Shown here piece by piece: positions 33,321-43,641 of a stretch of DNA of 64,000 nt. Numbering within the stretch: the first letter of the stretch is position 1; each line of letters begins with the position of its first letter. The stretch is from Casimicrobiaceae bacterium. GTDB lineage: Bacteria > Pseudomonadota > Gammaproteobacteria > Burkholderiales > Casimicrobiaceae. The position numbers and the translations under genes were made by a program. The DNA lies in NCBI GenBank assembly GCA_026646885.1, contig JAPKHK010000007.1, positions 1 through 64,000 of the forward strand, read 5' to 3'. The notes beneath the pieces were generated by a model. That model was not told the origin of the DNA, made no database searches, and was given only the letters and a program-made list of their open reading frames with translations.

Positions 33321-33674
33321 ATGACTGATACGACCCCCACCGCGGCTTCGCGCGCCGCCGCCGCCGCTTCGATCAGCTTGCTGGCCATTCTGGTATGCCT
33401 TGGGTACCTCATTTTCAAGGCAGGTAATGACGGCCAGCCCCAGATCTTCATGCTAGTGCTGGTGGCTTTGGCGCTGACCAGCGCCATCCTTCTGCATCTG
33501 GTCTTCGTGGGGCTCTTGGCCCGGCGCACCGGTCGCCAGGCTTTCTGGTATGTCGTCGGGGCATTGTTGACGCTGCCGGTCGGTTCGATCGTCGGCCTCA
33601 TCCTGTATGAGTGGCGAAGCAATGTCGATGGCGTCTCGAGCCCGGATGCCGCATCATCTCCGCCGCAGAGCTGA
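33321..33674 (+). CDS. Small inner-membrane protein of unknown function
   Basis: A 117-residue protein with three predicted membrane helices (about residues 14-33, 42-66 and 72-95) and a short Ser/Pro-rich tail. GGAGG stands before the ATG at 33321. No family is recognised. It lies between the DUF2147 gene and the ABM-like gene on the same strand with short gaps, so it may belong to one transcript. Confidence 0.65.
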   Translation: MTDTTPTAASRAAAAASISLLAILVCLGYLIFKAGNDGQPQIFMLVLVALALTSAILLHLVFVGLLARRTGRQAFWYVVGALLTLPVGSIVGLILYEWRSNVDGVSSPDAASSPPQS

Positions 33675-33737
33675 GTCGCGCAACGGAGATATTCGCAGCC
33701 AAAACAGCACGAACCGCGAACGAAGGAAAGGGTTTCG

Positions 33738-34043
33738 ATGTTTGCGCGCCTTTGGCACGGGCGGGTGCCCGCTGAGAAAGCGGACCGCTATCGTCAATTT
33801 CTCAATGGGCGGGCCCTGCCCGACTACCGGGCTACCGAGGGCAACCTCAGTGCCTTTGTGCTGGAACGCGCCGACGGTGCCGTGACGCATTTCTGCACGC
33901 TCACCTTTTGGCGTGATTTCGACGCCATACGCGCCTTTGCTGGGCCAGACGCGGAGGCGGCGAAGTACTACCCCGAGGACCAAGACTTCCTGCTCGAGTT
34001 CGAGCCCACGGTGTTGCACTATGAGGTGACCGCGCAAGCCTGA
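33738..34043 (+). CDS. Antibiotic-biosynthesis-monooxygenase-like (ABM) small protein
   Basis: A 101-residue protein starting MFARLWHGRVPAEKADRYRQF. It continues with GNLSAFVLERADGAVTHFCTLTFWRD and ends with YYPEDQDFLLEFEPTVLHYEV, a dimeric alpha-beta barrel pattern of the ABM superfamily. Such proteins are small oxygenases, haem degraders or ligand binders; the actual role is unknown. AAGGAAAGG stands upstream of the ATG. Confidence 0.75.
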   Translation: MFARLWHGRVPAEKADRYRQFLNGRALPDYRATEGNLSAFVLERADGAVTHFCTLTFWRDFDAIRAFAGPDAEAAKYYPEDQDFLLEFEPTVLHYEVTAQA

Positions 34044-34156
34044 ACAACGCAAGGCTTGACGAAGGTCTGGATAAGCTCCCCTCGGTCTTGCCAAGGCAAG
34101 GCCGATGCGGCACGATCTCGGCACCGCATTGATCGTGCCCCACCGAGCCTCTGCCC

Positions 34157-37100
34157 ATGGTTTTCGGCCGTTCCCTTTTGTGTCTGCGCAACAGCTTGGT
34201 GGGCGTTCTTGTTCTCTTCTCTTTCGCCACCGGGTCCGCGCTGGCGGCGCCCTTGGCATATCGCCTGGGCTTGATCGAGGCGCCTCCCGCCGGAGCTTGC
34301 GCAGCGGCGCTCGATTCCATGCCCGCCGACGAATTGGTCATCGACCCCGAAAACCCTGCCTATGCCGCCTGGCTTCGGATTGCCGATCGGGTGACCTTGG
34401 TGCTGCGCGCCGACGAGCAAACGCGCTTTCGTGTTTTGGCGGCGGAGGTTGAGGGTGAACTCGCTACGGGCAGGGCGCTGATCGAAAACCAAACCCTCAC
34501 CGTGGATTTGCGTACCGCGCAGGGCCCCTGCCCTGCGGGACTCTATCGCTGGACGCTCGCGGAGCCGATCTCGGGGGATGATGCGCTCGCACGACGCGAT
34601 CGTCTGGCCATGCTCTTCGCCTTGAGGCGGGGGGTCGAACAAAGCGGGGAACCACTGCCCCAGAACTACCCCGATTTGCCCGATCTGCTCGCCACAACCG
34701 TGGCGCAGACCCAAGATCTACTCGGGCCGCAACACCCCGAAACGCTTCTGGCGCGGGCGTATCGCGCCGAGTCCTTCACCAAGGCGCAGAAGGCAGCCGA
34801 GGGCCTCGCGGAACTGGAGAAGGTACTGGCCGAGCAGGCGCGGGTGTTGCCGGCGCAGGATTGCGATGTCTTACGCTCGCGCTTGTTTCGCCTCGGCATG
34901 TTGGCGAGGCTCACGCGCAGCGCCGAGGCCAAGGCCGAAGCAGAGGCCTTGCAGGCGGCCGCTGAGCGGTTTCTGGAGGCGCGCCACCCGCTGCGCTGGC
35001 AAGTTCTCGGCGCGCAGGTGCGCCGCGCCATGGAGGTGAGCGATTATCAGCGGGCCACTGAACTCGGCGAGAAAGTGCAAACACAGCTCAGCGAGCTGCT
35101 GGGGGCGGACCACCTCTTCACCATGGCCATTCGACGCAATCTCGCGGACATCCAGCGCGTGCAGTTTCATGAGCCCGAGGCGATCGCCATTCTCGAGCCG
35201 CTGCTACGTGTTCAAACCGAACGTTTTGGCGAGGAACACCCGCAAACACTGAGCACCGCGGATTCTCTGTCGCGCGCCTATTACCAAGTGGGGCGCTGGC
35301 AAGAGGGCCTGCCGCTGGCGGAGAGAAACCGCGCCATCGCGGCAAGGGAGTTTCCGCCCACCGACCTGTGGCGCCGCTCGGCGACGAATTACCTTGGCTG
35401 GCTTTATCGCGAGCTGGGACGCTACGCCGACGCGGAGGCACTGTTGCAAGAGACGCTGGCCAGTGGCATCAAAGACTTTGGCGAATCGCACCCAACGGTG
35501 ATCGACACGCGTTCCCAATACGCGCTTGCGCTGATGGCGATGAAGCGCTACGCCGCGGCGCATGCGCAGGCGGAGCGCGCCTATCAACTGGCCCGCGATG
35601 CGGAGGGAGAAGCCGCGCACCGCACTTTGTGGATGAAGAGCGTGCGGGTGCAAACCCTGGGCAAACTCGATCGTTGTGAAGAAGTGATCGACGAAGCGCG
35701 CGAGGCGAACCTCGGCTTGCGGCGTCTGCACGGTGCCGACACCATGTTCACCAACCCGAACGATACCGCGGGTGCCCGCTGCGCGAGCCGCCTAGGCCGG
35801 CACGACGAAGCCATACCCAGCCTCAAGGCGCTGTATGCCAAGCTCTTGCGCCTGGGGCCCAACCTGAAACTCGGCCACATGGTGGTGCTGGGCGAGCTGG
35901 GCGACGCGCACCGCCGTGCCGGGGCGCTCGCCGAGGCCGCGCAGTACTACAGCGATCTGGTGAAAATCGGCGAAGAGGCGCGCGAAACCGTGGGCCCGAT
36001 CAGCGAATATCGGCAAGGGTTTCTCGATCGCTGGGCGATCTACTACCGACGGCTCGCGGATACGCAGATCCGGCTCGGACAAACCGAGGCGGCGTTCGAC
36101 GCCATCGAACGCGTGAAGGCACGCGGGCTCTTGGAGGCACTTACGGCACAGACCGCGGACGGAGCCGGGCTGCTGAGCCCCGAGGAGAATGCGCGGTTGA
36201 GAGAATTTCGCGTCGAATTGGCGCGGCAGGAGAAGCTAGCCGCCCAGACGCCCGCAGACCACCCGAAGCACGCCGAAGTCTCGCACGCCAAGGCGCAGGC
36301 GGCACTACGCCTGCGCGCCTACCGCGACGAACTGGGCAGGCTTCACCCCAAATACGCGTTGCTCACCCGTATCCACCCGCGCGCTGTCGGCGATGCGGCG
36401 CGGCTCATTCCGGCAGATACCGCCTTCGTGAGCTTCGCCGTGGTCGATGACGAAGTGCTGGTTTTTGCCTACACCCATGACCGAGGCTTGGAAACCCGGC
36501 GCATCGTGGTGCCGGGCGGCGTAGCGCCGTTGATGAGCGCTTATCGGAGCTTCTTTGCGCCGCCCGGCGGCCAAGTCAAGCCACTGGTGTGGAAGCTCCC
36601 GAATGGGGAGTTTCGGCTCTCGTACATCAAGCCGCGGCAAGACGCCAAGGAAATCGGCTCGCCCGAAGTGCTTGGCCGGTATTTGGGCGGGTTGCTGCTG
36701 GGACCGGTCGAGGCGGCCCTGCGCGCTAAGCGCAAGTGGGTTGTGTCCCCCGATCGCGCGCTGGCTCTGCTGCCCTTTGAAACGCTCACCTTCGGCAAGC
36801 GGCCGGTGCAGGCACAACATCAGGTGAGCTATATCCAATCGCTTTCGGTGTTGGGCCAGCTTCGCGACCAGTCGACTCGCACGCGGGCGCCGGAATCGTT
36901 GCTGGCGATGGGCGATCCGGATTATGCCTTGACTTCGTCTGGCGCCGAAAAAGCCGCGGGAACTCGCGCTGAGCGCGGCTCCGAGGTTTCACTGCCGGAC
37001 GCCAAGCCTCCGCGTCTTTGGCCACGCCTGCCCGGAACAGCCTTGGAGGTGGCAAGGTCGGCCCAGCCATTCCCCGCCGACCGACGGCGCATCTACTTAC

Positions 37101-37597
37101 GCGATTCGGCCTCCGAAGCGCAACTGCAGGCGCTCGAAAACGAGGGCGACCTGGCCCGCTATCGCTATGTCTTGTTCGCCACTCACGCTTTGCTCAACAC
37201 CGCGTCGCCGCAACTTTCTTCCGTGGTGCTGGCACAGAATGTCGCATCGGCACAAACGGATGGCTACGTCACCGCCGTGGAGTGGTTGAATTACCATCTG
37301 GCCAGCGACCTGGTCGTCCTCTCCGGTTGCGAGACCGCGCTGGGTCAGGACGTGTTCGGCGAGGGCATCACCGGGCTCCCCTACGCCATGATGGTCGCCG
37401 GCAGCCGTAGCGCGCTGCTCACCCTGTGGCGCATCGATGATCGCTTCGCGGCGCGCTTTGTGCCGCGCGTTGTTGCTGGCGTCAAATCGGGGCTTTCGCC
37501 CGCGGCGGCGGTCCATGCCGCCAAGCGGTCAATGCGGAGCGACCCGGAGTTTGCGGCACCGCGCTATTGGGCGGCTTTCGTTCTTTATGGGTCTTGA
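34157..37597 (+). CDS. Secreted TPR-CHAT protease-like protein
   Basis: A 1146-residue protein. An N-terminal signal peptide (about residues 1-31) is followed by tetratricopeptide-type helical repeats from about 190 to 640 (for example ERFGEEHPQTLSTADSLSRAYYQVGRW), then a linker, and a CHAT domain from about 850. The caspase-like catalytic pair is intact: His about 1010 in FATHALLN and Cys about 1058 in VVLSGCETALG. CHAT proteins are caspase/separase relatives. The usual partners of defence CHAT systems (gasdermin, CRISPR subunits) are absent and this one is exported. It ends 40 bp before the convergent secA stop. Confidence 0.9.
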   Translation: MVFGRSLLCLRNSLVGVLVLFSFATGSALAAPLAYRLGLIEAPPAGACAAALDSMPADELVIDPENPAYAAWLRIADRVTLVLRADEQTRFRVLAAEVEGELATGRALIENQTLTVDLRTAQGPCPAGLYRWTLAEPISGDDALARRDRLAMLFALRRGVEQSGEPLPQNYPDLPDLLATTVAQTQDLLGPQHPETLLARAYRAESFTKAQKAAEGLAELEKVLAEQARVLPAQDCDVLRSRLFRLGMLARLTRSAEAKAEAEALQAAAERFLEARHPLRWQVLGAQVRRAMEVSDYQRATELGEKVQTQLSELLGADHLFTMAIRRNLADIQRVQFHEPEAIAILEPLLRVQTERFGEEHPQTLSTADSLSRAYYQVGRWQEGLPLAERNRAIAAREFPPTDLWRRSATNYLGWLYRELGRYADAEALLQETLASGIKDFGESHPTVIDTRSQYALALMAMKRYAAAHAQAERAYQLARDAEGEAAHRTLWMKSVRVQTLGKLDRCEEVIDEAREANLGLRRLHGADTMFTNPNDTAGARCASRLGRHDEAIPSLKALYAKLLRLGPNLKLGHMVVLGELGDAHRRAGALAEAAQYYSDLVKIGEEARETVGPISEYRQGFLDRWAIYYRRLADTQIRLGQTEAAFDAIERVKARGLLEALTAQTADGAGLLSPEENARLREFRVELARQEKLAAQTPADHPKHAEVSHAKAQAALRLRAYRDELGRLHPKYALLTRIHPRAVGDAARLIPADTAFVSFAVVDDEVLVFAYTHDRGLETRRIVVPGGVAPLMSAYRSFFAPPGGQVKPLVWKLPNGEFRLSYIKPRQDAKEIGSPEVLGRYLGGLLLGPVEAALRAKRKWVVSPDRALALLPFETLTFGKRPVQAQHQVSYIQSLSVLGQLRDQSTRTRAPESLLAMGDPDYALTSSGAEKAAGTRAERGSEVSLPDAKPPRLWPRLPGTALEVARSAQPFPADRRRIYLRDSASEAQLQALENEGDLARYRYVLFATHALLNTASPQLSSVVLAQNVASAQTDGYVTAVEWLNYHLASDLVVLSGCETALGQDVFGEGITGLPYAMMVAGSRSALLTLWRIDDRFAARFVPRVVAGVKSGLSPAAAVHAAKRSMRSDPEFAAPRYWAAFVLYGS

Positions 37598-37637
37598 GCG
37601 CAGGGCCTCGAAACAGGCCATCCGCGATCTTGCAACC

Positions 37638-40352
37638 TCAGGCCAGCTTGCCATGGCACTGTTTGTATTTTTTCCCTGAACCGCAGGGGCAGGGGTCGTT
37701 ACGGCCCACCTTCTTGCCTTGGCGCACGAAGGGTTCGTGCCCGGCTTCCTCCGTGGGCGCGGTTGCCAGCGCTTCATCGTAGTCGGCATGGTGATACTGC
37801 ACATTGGCCACCGCGGGGGTTTCTTCGACTGCTTCCACGTCTTGCTCGGAGCGTACCTGCACGTTGAGCAGAATGCGCACCACGTCGGCCTTGATGCGGT
37901 CGAGCATGTCCGAGAAGAGTTCGAAGGCCTCGCGCTTGTACTCCTGCTTGGGGTTCTTTTGCGCGTAGCCGCGCAAGTGTATGCCCTGGCGTAGATGGTC
38001 AAGCGCGGCCAGGTGCTCGCGCCAATGTTGATCGAGACTCTGCAACATCACCGCGCGCTCGAAGTGGCGCAGGGTTTCGGAGCCCGCACTCGCTTCCTTG
38101 CCGCGATAAACTTCCAGGGCCGCGGCCGCGACGCGCTCGCGGATCGTGGCATCGGTGACCTCACCCTCCTTGGCCACCCACTCGGCCACTGGCACGCTGA
38201 TCTGGTACTCGGAGACCAGGGCCTTTTCGAGGCCCGCGGCATCCCACTGCTCCTCCATGCTTTCCGCGGGCACGTAGGTGCCAACGGTCTCGTCCATCAG
38301 CGAGGTGATCATGCCCTGCACGGTCTCCGAGATATCGGCGGCCTCGAGAAGATCATTGCGTTGCTGGTAGATGACGCGCCGCTGGTCGTTGGCGACGTCG
38401 TCGTACTCCAGGAGTTGTTTGCGGATATCGAAGTTGCGCGACTCCACCTTGCGCTGCGCACTTTCGATCGAGCGGTTGACCAGTGCATGCTCGATCGCCT
38501 CGCCTTCCGGCATCTTGAGTCGCTGCATGATGGCGCCGATACGATCGGACGCGAAAATGCGCATGAGCGCGTCTTCGAGAGAAAGGTAGAAGCGGCTGGA
38601 GCCGGGGTCGCCCTGACGCCCGGAACGCCCGCGCAGCTGATTGTCGATGCGGCGTGACTCGTGTCTTTCGGTACCGACGATATGCAGGCCGCCAGTGGCG
38701 ATGACCGCGTCGTGGCGCTGCTGCCATTCTTCCCTGAGCGACGCCATCTTGGCTTCCTTGTCGCCTTCGCTGAGCGAAGCATCCTCGCGGATCCGCAACA
38801 AATCGGGGTCGAGACTGCCACCCAGAACGATATCAGTACCCCGACCCGCCATGTTGGTGGCGATGGTGATCATCTTCGGCCGCCCCGCCTGGGCGACGAT
38901 CTCGGCTTCGCGGGCGTGGTGCTTGGCGTTCAACACCTGATGCGGCAACTTCTCCTTCTGCAGGAGATCGGAAAGCAACTCGGAATTTTCGATGGAAGTG
39001 GTGCCCACCAGTACCGGCTGGCCACGCTCATGGCAATCGCGGATGTCACGAATGATCGCCGCGTGCTTCTCTCTCGCGGTGCGGAAAACCTGGTCATTCA
39101 GATCCTTGCGGACCATGAGACGGTGCGTAGGCACGATCACCGTTTCCAGGCTGTAGATTTGCTGGAACTCGAACGCCTCAGTATCGGCGGTGCCCGTCAT
39201 GCCGGCCAGTTTGCCGTACATCCGGAAGTAGTTCTGGAAAGTGATCGATGCCAGGGTTTGGTTCTCGCGCTGGATGGTCACACCTTCTTTTGCTTCCACC
39301 GCCTGATGGAGACCATCGGACCAGCGCCGCCCGGACATCAAGCGGCCAGTGAATTCGTCGACGATGACGACCTCGCCGTTCTGCACCACGTAGTGTTGGT
39401 CGCGATGGAACAGGGCATGGGCGCGCAAGCCGGCGTTCAAGTGGTGCATCAGCCCGATGTTGTGCGCATCGTACAGGCTGCTGCCCGGGGCCAGCAGTCC
39501 GGCATCCGCGAGGATCGCCTCAGCGTGCTCGTGCCCGGTTTCGGAGAGCATGACTTGGTGCGCTTTTTCATCGACGTAGTAGTCGCCAGGCGCATTCTCG
39601 TCGGCTTGGCGGGTCAGCTTCGGCACCAGATCGTTGATGCGGTAATACATCTCGACGTTGTCGTCGGCCTGTCCCGAGATGATGAGCGGGGTGCGTGCTT
39701 CGTCGATCAGAATGGAATCGACTTCGTCGACGATGGCGTAGGCCAGCCCACGCTGCACCCGCTCTTGCGGCTGGTACACCATGTTGTCGCGTAGGTAATC
39801 GAAGCCGTATTCGTTGTTGGTGCCGTAGGTGATGTCCGCGTTGTAGGCGGCTTGCTTGTCGTCATGCCCCATTTGCGAGAGGTTGACGCCGACCGTAAGT
39901 CCGAGGAATCGGTAAATACGCCCCATCCACTCGGCGTCGCGCTGGGCGAGGTAATCGTTGACGGTGACGATATGCACGCCTTTGCCGGAGAGCGCGTTGA
40001 GGTATGCGGGAAGGGTCGCCACCAGGGTCTTGCCTTCGCCGGTGCGCATTTCGGCAATTTTGCCGTCATGCAGCACCATGCCGCCGATCAGCTGCACGTC
40101 GAAATGGCGCATCTCCAGCACCCGCTTTCCGGCTTCGCGCACCACTGCGAAAGCCTCCGGCAGCAGGGCACCGAGGGTTTCGCCGTTGGCGTAGCGCTCT
40201 TTGAAGACAGCGGTACGGCCACGCAACTCCTCGTCGGAAAGCACGCTGATCGAGGGTTCCAGCGCGTTGATGGTGGCGACGACGCGGAGATATTGTTTGA
40301 GCAGGCGATCGTTGCGGCTGCCGAAAACCTTCTTGAGGAGATTTGCGATCAT
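37638..40352 (-). CDS. secA: Protein translocase ATPase SecA
   Basis: A 904-residue motor that drives preproteins through SecYEG. Walker [10 protein letters not shown] (about residues 102-110), [27 protein letters not shown] and the [11 protein letters not shown] helicase motif are present. The C-terminal zinc motif [14 protein letters not shown], the SecB/ribosome contact, is intact. The ATG at 40352 gives the standard [19 protein letters not shown] start. In related genomes secA is followed by argJ; here convergent genes intervene. Confidence 0.98.
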   Translation of the reverse strand: MIANLLKKVFGSRNDRLLKQYLRVVATINALEPSISVLSDEELRGRTAVFKERYANGETLGALLPEAFAVVREAGKRVLEMRHFDVQLIGGMVLHDGKIAEMRTGEGKTLVATLPAYLNALSGKGVHIVTVNDYLAQRDAEWMGRIYRFLGLTVGVNLSQMGHDDKQAAYNADITYGTNNEYGFDYLRDNMVYQPQERVQRGLAYAIVDEVDSILIDEARTPLIISGQADDNVEMYYRINDLVPKLTRQADENAPGDYYVDEKAHQVMLSETGHEHAEAILADAGLLAPGSSLYDAHNIGLMHHLNAGLRAHALFHRDQHYVVQNGEVVIVDEFTGRLMSGRRWSDGLHQAVEAKEGVTIQRENQTLASITFQNYFRMYGKLAGMTGTADTEAFEFQQIYSLETVIVPTHRLMVRKDLNDQVFRTAREKHAAIIRDIRDCHERGQPVLVGTTSIENSELLSDLLQKEKLPHQVLNAKHHAREAEIVAQAGRPKMITIATNMAGRGTDIVLGGSLDPDLLRIREDASLSEGDKEAKMASLREEWQQRHDAVIATGGLHIVGTERHESRRIDNQLRGRSGRQGDPGSSRFYLSLEDALMRIFASDRIGAIMQRLKMPEGEAIEHALVNRSIESAQRKVESRNFDIRKQLLEYDDVANDQRRVIYQQRNDLLEAADISETVQGMITSLMDETVGTYVPAESMEEQWDAAGLEKALVSEYQISVPVAEWVAKEGEVTDATIRERVAAAALEVYRGKEASAGSETLRHFERAVMLQSLDQHWREHLAALDHLRQGIHLRGYAQKNPKQEYKREAFELFSDMLDRIKADVVRILLNVQVRSEQDVEAVEETPAVANVQYHHADYDEALATAPTEEAGHEPFVRQGKKVGRNDPCPCGSGKKYKQCHGKLA

Positions 40353-40379
40353 AAACTCACGACTTGGCGACAAGACGGC

Positions 40380-40411
40380 AAAAAACAAGGGGTGAGGACA
40401 TCCTCACCCCC
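40380..40411 (-). terminator. Intrinsic terminator between M23 gene and secA
   Basis: GGGGTGAGGA (40389-40398) and TCCTCACCCC (40401-40410) form a strong hairpin. On the minus strand it is followed by TTGTTTTTTGCC. It would end transcripts from the M23 gene about 30 bp before the secA start, so secA probably has a promoter in or after this short gap or relies on read-through. Confidence 0.8.
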
Positions 40412-40505
40412 TTGAATACTGCCTTGATCGGTCCAAGCCAACGCAGAGGCGGCTCCACTGTCCGCAGTATGGGTGCACCGACATACTGGCCGGGGGCGGC
40501 CAGCG

Positions 40506-41417
40506 TTAGCCCATTTGCAGGAACCGGGCCGGATTCTGCGGCTTGCCGTTCAGGCGCACCTCGAAGTGCAAATGCGGTCCGGTGGAACGCCCGGTATTGC
40601 CGACTTCAGCGATCTTCTGACCGCGCACCACCAACTCCCCGGCTTTCACCAGCAGCTTGGAGGCATGGGCATAACGGCTAACAAGCCCATTGCCATGATC
40701 AATCTCGACCATTCTACCATACTCGGCGTGCCCTTCCGCGAGGGTCACCGTGCCACTGGCCGCCGCCAGTATCGGCGTGCCGAGTTCGGCGACAAAGTCG
40801 ACACCTTCATGAAAAGTGCGGTGACCGTTGAAGGGATCGATTCGGTAACCAAAGCTCGAAGAATTCCATACCGCATTGACCGGCGCCAGCGAAGGCAGGA
40901 ACTTGCGCTTGGCACTGTCTTGCACCAAAAGCGCTTCGAGCACCGCGAGTTGGTCGCTGCGTTCCTCGACCAAATGCACCAGCGCCTGCAGCTCGGCGCG
41001 AAACTCATCCAGCGTAAAGGCACGCGAGGGTTCGTTGGAAGCGGCACCGCCTCGACCCGGCTTGGGCGGGGGTACCTCCTGCTGCTTGAGGCCGGCGATC
41101 GCCGCCAGGCGCTCACCTAGGCTATCGAGCCGCATGATCTGGGCCTGCAATTCCCCCACCCGTAGCGCCATGTGGCTGAGGTGATCTTGCAGGTATTGCT
41201 GATTGCGCTCGGCCTCGACCCGACGATCAGCGAGGATGATAGCGTTGATCCAGGGGTGGTTAATCTGTGCCGCGTAGCGCAGCGTCAAATAGTTGAAGGC
41301 GACGGCAAAGACCAGCAGCAGGCCCAGAAGCGCAAAGACTCCCAGCAGCGCATGGCGCCAATCCAAGGTCAGCGACCGGGTTCTGGCCGTCTGGCCGGAA
41401 ACCAGAATAATATTCAT
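40506..41417 (-). CDS. M23-family (LytM-type) peptidoglycan peptidase
   Basis: A 303-residue envelope protein. A membrane helix (about residues 22-45) is followed by a coiled-coil stretch (about 60-110) and a C-terminal LytM/M23 zinc domain. Metal ligands are visible in HEGVDF (H-x-x-x-D) and HLHFEV (H-x-H), with GTVTLAEGHAEYGRMVEIDHGNG between. It either cleaves peptidoglycan cross-links or activates amidases. The ATG at 41417 is chosen over an upstream in-frame start. It diverges from the DciA-like gene, as usual upstream of secA. Confidence 0.93.
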   Translation of the reverse strand: MNIILVSGQTARTRSLTLDWRHALLGVFALLGLLLVFAVAFNYLTLRYAAQINHPWINAIILADRRVEAERNQQYLQDHLSHMALRVGELQAQIMRLDSLGERLAAIAGLKQQEVPPPKPGRGGAASNEPSRAFTLDEFRAELQALVHLVEERSDQLAVLEALLVQDSAKRKFLPSLAPVNAVWNSSSFGYRIDPFNGHRTFHEGVDFVAELGTPILAAASGTVTLAEGHAEYGRMVEIDHGNGLVSRYAHASKLLVKAGELVVRGQKIAEVGNTGRSTGPHLHFEVRLNGKPQNPARFLQMG

Positions 41418-41445
41418 CAACCATCCCCTCCCGAGGCAGGTCAAA

Positions 41446-41871
41446 TTGTCCAACACCCGGAAACTGACGACTGTTTTTGAAGCCGATCCCGCACTCGCCG
41501 GGCTCCTGAAACAGACCGCGGCCTTGCGCCGCCTGGATCAGGACTTTCGTCGTCTCGTTCCCGCAGGGCTCGCCGCAGCGAGCCGGGTGCTATCCGCGGA
41601 CTCAAACCAGTTGCTCGTTCGCGCCGACCATGGGGCCGCCGCAGCCAAACTGAAACTCCTTGCCCCGGAGTTGCTCTCCAAACTTCGAGACAGGGGTTGG
41701 CACTTTACTTCAATTCGGGTCAAGGTGCAAGTCAGAACCCATGTCGGGGAACAAGGCAAAGTCTTTCCGAAACATATAGATAGCTTAGGACGTTGTCATT
41801 TGGAAGCTTTGGCGGAGCGGCTTCCCCCTGGCGCGCTCAAAGATGCGGTAGCGCGCCTGGCCAAGCGCTGA
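41446..41871 (+). CDS. DUF721 / DciA-like protein
   Basis: A 141-residue protein resembling DciA (DUF721), the helicase-loading factor of bacteria without DnaC. The N-terminal LKQTAALRRLDQDFRRLVPAGLAAA and SNQLLVRADHGAAAAKLKLLAPELLSKLRDRG look like the KH-like domain, ending in IRVKVQVR. The C-terminus is short and basic. A TTG start at 41446 with GAGGCAGG upstream is proposed, since no ATG lies in a suitable position. The dciA / M23 / secA neighbourhood is conserved in betaproteobacteria and supports the call. Confidence 0.8.
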   Translation: MSNTRKLTTVFEADPALAGLLKQTAALRRLDQDFRRLVPAGLAAASRVLSADSNQLLVRADHGAAAAKLKLLAPELLSKLRDRGWHFTSIRVKVQVRTHVGEQGKVFPKHIDSLGRCHLEALAERLPPGALKDAVARLAKR

Positions 41872-41879
41872 CGGGCTAA

Positions 41880-42686
41880 TTAGCCGCCCGCCTGCATCTC
41901 CCGGCCCAATTTCTTGACCATCTGCCGCTCATAAAACCGCGGCGCCAGCCGCGACACCCACCAAGCCAGCCGGGATACACGATCCGGCAGCAGCAAGCGC
42001 TTCTCTTCCCGCGCGGCGCAAAAAACTTCCCCAGCCATCGCCCCAGGCGAAGTGCGCTTGCCGACAATGGCCTGGGCGTGTCTCGCCGGCTCACCGTCAC
42101 CAGCCAAGGCGTTCTTTTCTATGCCGGTTTCGATGAACGACGGACAGACCAGCAATACCTTCACCCCCAGCGGCTCGACTTCACTGCGCAAGCTGTCGAA
42201 GAACCCATGCAGCGCGTGTTTGCTGGCGGCGTAACCCGTGCGGGCAATGAGCGGCGCGAAGCCGGCGACGCTGGAAATGGCGATCACCATGCCGCGCCGC
42301 GCGACCAAGTCGTCGAGCGCCGCGTGGGTACAGTGCAAGGCGCCGAAGTAGTTCACTTCCATCACCCGGCGAATCACCGCGGTACGCGTTGCCGCGAAGG
42401 GGCTGCGATGGGTGATGCCGGCGTTGTTGATGAGCACGTCGATGCCGCCAAATGCAGCGCGCGCCTCGCCGATGGCGCGCAAGCAATCGTCTTCCCGCGT
42501 GACCTCGCACGCCAGCCGCAGATGCGCCGCGCCCTCGGGAAAGGCGAGCGTTTCCAGGGCCGCCGCGTCGCGGTCCAGCGCCGCGATGCGCGCACCCGCT
42601 GCCGCGAAGCGCAATGCCAGAGCGCGCCCCAAACCGCCGGCCGCGCCGGTGATGACCACCGTCTTGCCGGCAAAATCACGCGCCAT
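41880..42686 (-). CDS. Short-chain dehydrogenase/reductase (SDR)
   Basis: A 268-residue oxidoreductase. The nucleotide-binding TGAAGGLG (residues about 13-20), NNAG at about 88-91, catalytic Ser in ISSVAGF and Y-x-x-x-K in GYAASKHALHGF are all present. The substrate is unknown; the ending with basic and aromatic residues (WWVSRLAPRFYERQMVKK) suggests membrane association, as in lipid-linked SDRs. It overlaps the epimerase gene by 11 bp at its start and is last in the three-gene unit. Confidence 0.9.
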   Translation of the reverse strand: MARDFAGKTVVITGAAGGLGRALALRFAAAGARIAALDRDAAALETLAFPEGAAHLRLACEVTREDDCLRAIGEARAAFGGIDVLINNAGITHRSPFAATRTAVIRRVMEVNYFGALHCTHAALDDLVARRGMVIAISSVAGFAPLIARTGYAASKHALHGFFDSLRSEVEPLGVKVLLVCPSFIETGIEKNALAGDGEPARHAQAIVGKRTSPGAMAGEVFCAAREEKRLLLPDRVSRLAWWVSRLAPRFYERQMVKKLGREMQAGG

Positions 42687-43641
42687 GACCCTGCGAACGC
42701 AAATAGAGATCGAACACTTCAGCCGAGGTGAGCTCGGGTACATAACCAAACTCGGATTTCAGGCGCGTGTTGTCGAGCACCGGCCGATAGCGCAAAAAAT
42801 CGACCTGTTCCGGGCCGTATTGAGTGAGGCCCAAAGGCTTCAGCACCGCGAGCGCGAACCGTAGCAGCCCGGGCGGTAGCGTGAGGCAACTCTTTCCCAG
42901 CTTGGCTGCGATCTCTTGAATGCTCAGCGCGCCATCGCCAGCGAGGTTGAAGATACCCGTCTTATCGGTGGCGATGGCGCGCAGCAGGCAGCCCACGACG
43001 TCTTGATCCCAAATGAAAACGAAAGGGCTCGCCGACCCGCGAATGGCGATGAGGCGCGGCTTGTCAAACAGATCGGTGATCTGGTTCTTCACCGTTTCGC
43101 CCAGAATCGTGCCGATGCGAAAGATTACTTGCTGAAGTTCCGGATGGGCAACCCGCCAACGCGCCAGCATTTCCTCCACCAAGCGCTTGTGGCGGGCATA
43201 GGCGAAGCTTTCGTTGCCGCGCAAAGGCTCGTCTTCGGTGATCCACTGTGGATTGTCGGCATGGTAGCCGTAAGCCGCGCCGCTGGAACTGACGATGATT
43301 TTCTTGACCCCGGTGGCGGTGCAGGCGTGCAGGACGTTCTCCGTGCCTGTCACATCGACGGCGTATTCGAATTCACGATTGCTCTTGCGGCCAGGCGTGA
43401 CGATGGAGGCCAGATGCACCACCACATCGACTCGAAAACGCTCGAACAAGGAGCCTAGCTCGCGCGAGCGCACATCGGCCAACACGTATTCGACGCCCGC
43501 GAGGTGGCGCTCGGGAGCAAGCTCTCGCACGTCGGCCGCGACGATCCGACTGACGCCGATCTTGCCGGCCGCCAGCGCGGCAACGAGTTGCGAACCGAGG
43601 TAGCCGCCGGCCCCAGTGATGAGAACCTGGGGTCCAGTCAT
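42676..43641 (-). CDS. NAD-dependent epimerase/dehydratase
   Basis: A 321-residue extended SDR. It starts MTGPQVLITGAGGYLGSQL (TGxxGxxG) and shows DVVVHLASIV, VSSSGAAYGYHADN and YARHKRLVEE (Y-x-x-x-K variant). It would act on a nucleotide sugar or a hydroxylated lipid. It overlaps the transporter gene upstream by 4 bp and the SDR downstream by 11 bp, so all three are coupled. Confidence 0.88.
   Translation of the reverse strand: MTGPQVLITGAGGYLGSQLVAALAAGKIGVSRIVAADVRELAPERHLAGVEYVLADVRSRELGSLFERFRVDVVVHLASIVTPGRKSNREFEYAVDVTGTENVLHACTATGVKKIIVSSSGAAYGYHADNPQWITEDEPLRGNESFAYARHKRLVEEMLARWRVAHPELQQVIFRIGTILGETVKNQITDLFDKPRLIAIRGSASPFVFIWDQDVVGCLLRAIATDKTGIFNLAGDGALSIQEIAAKLGKSCLTLPPGLLRFALAVLKPLGLTQYGPEQVDFLRYRPVLDNTRLKSEFGYVPELTSAEVFDLYLRSQGHGA

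Noticed and set aside
34157-37597. CHAT protein as part of a CRISPR or gasdermin defence system
   Set aside because: No Cas, gasdermin or other effector gene is adjacent, and a signal peptide predicts export.
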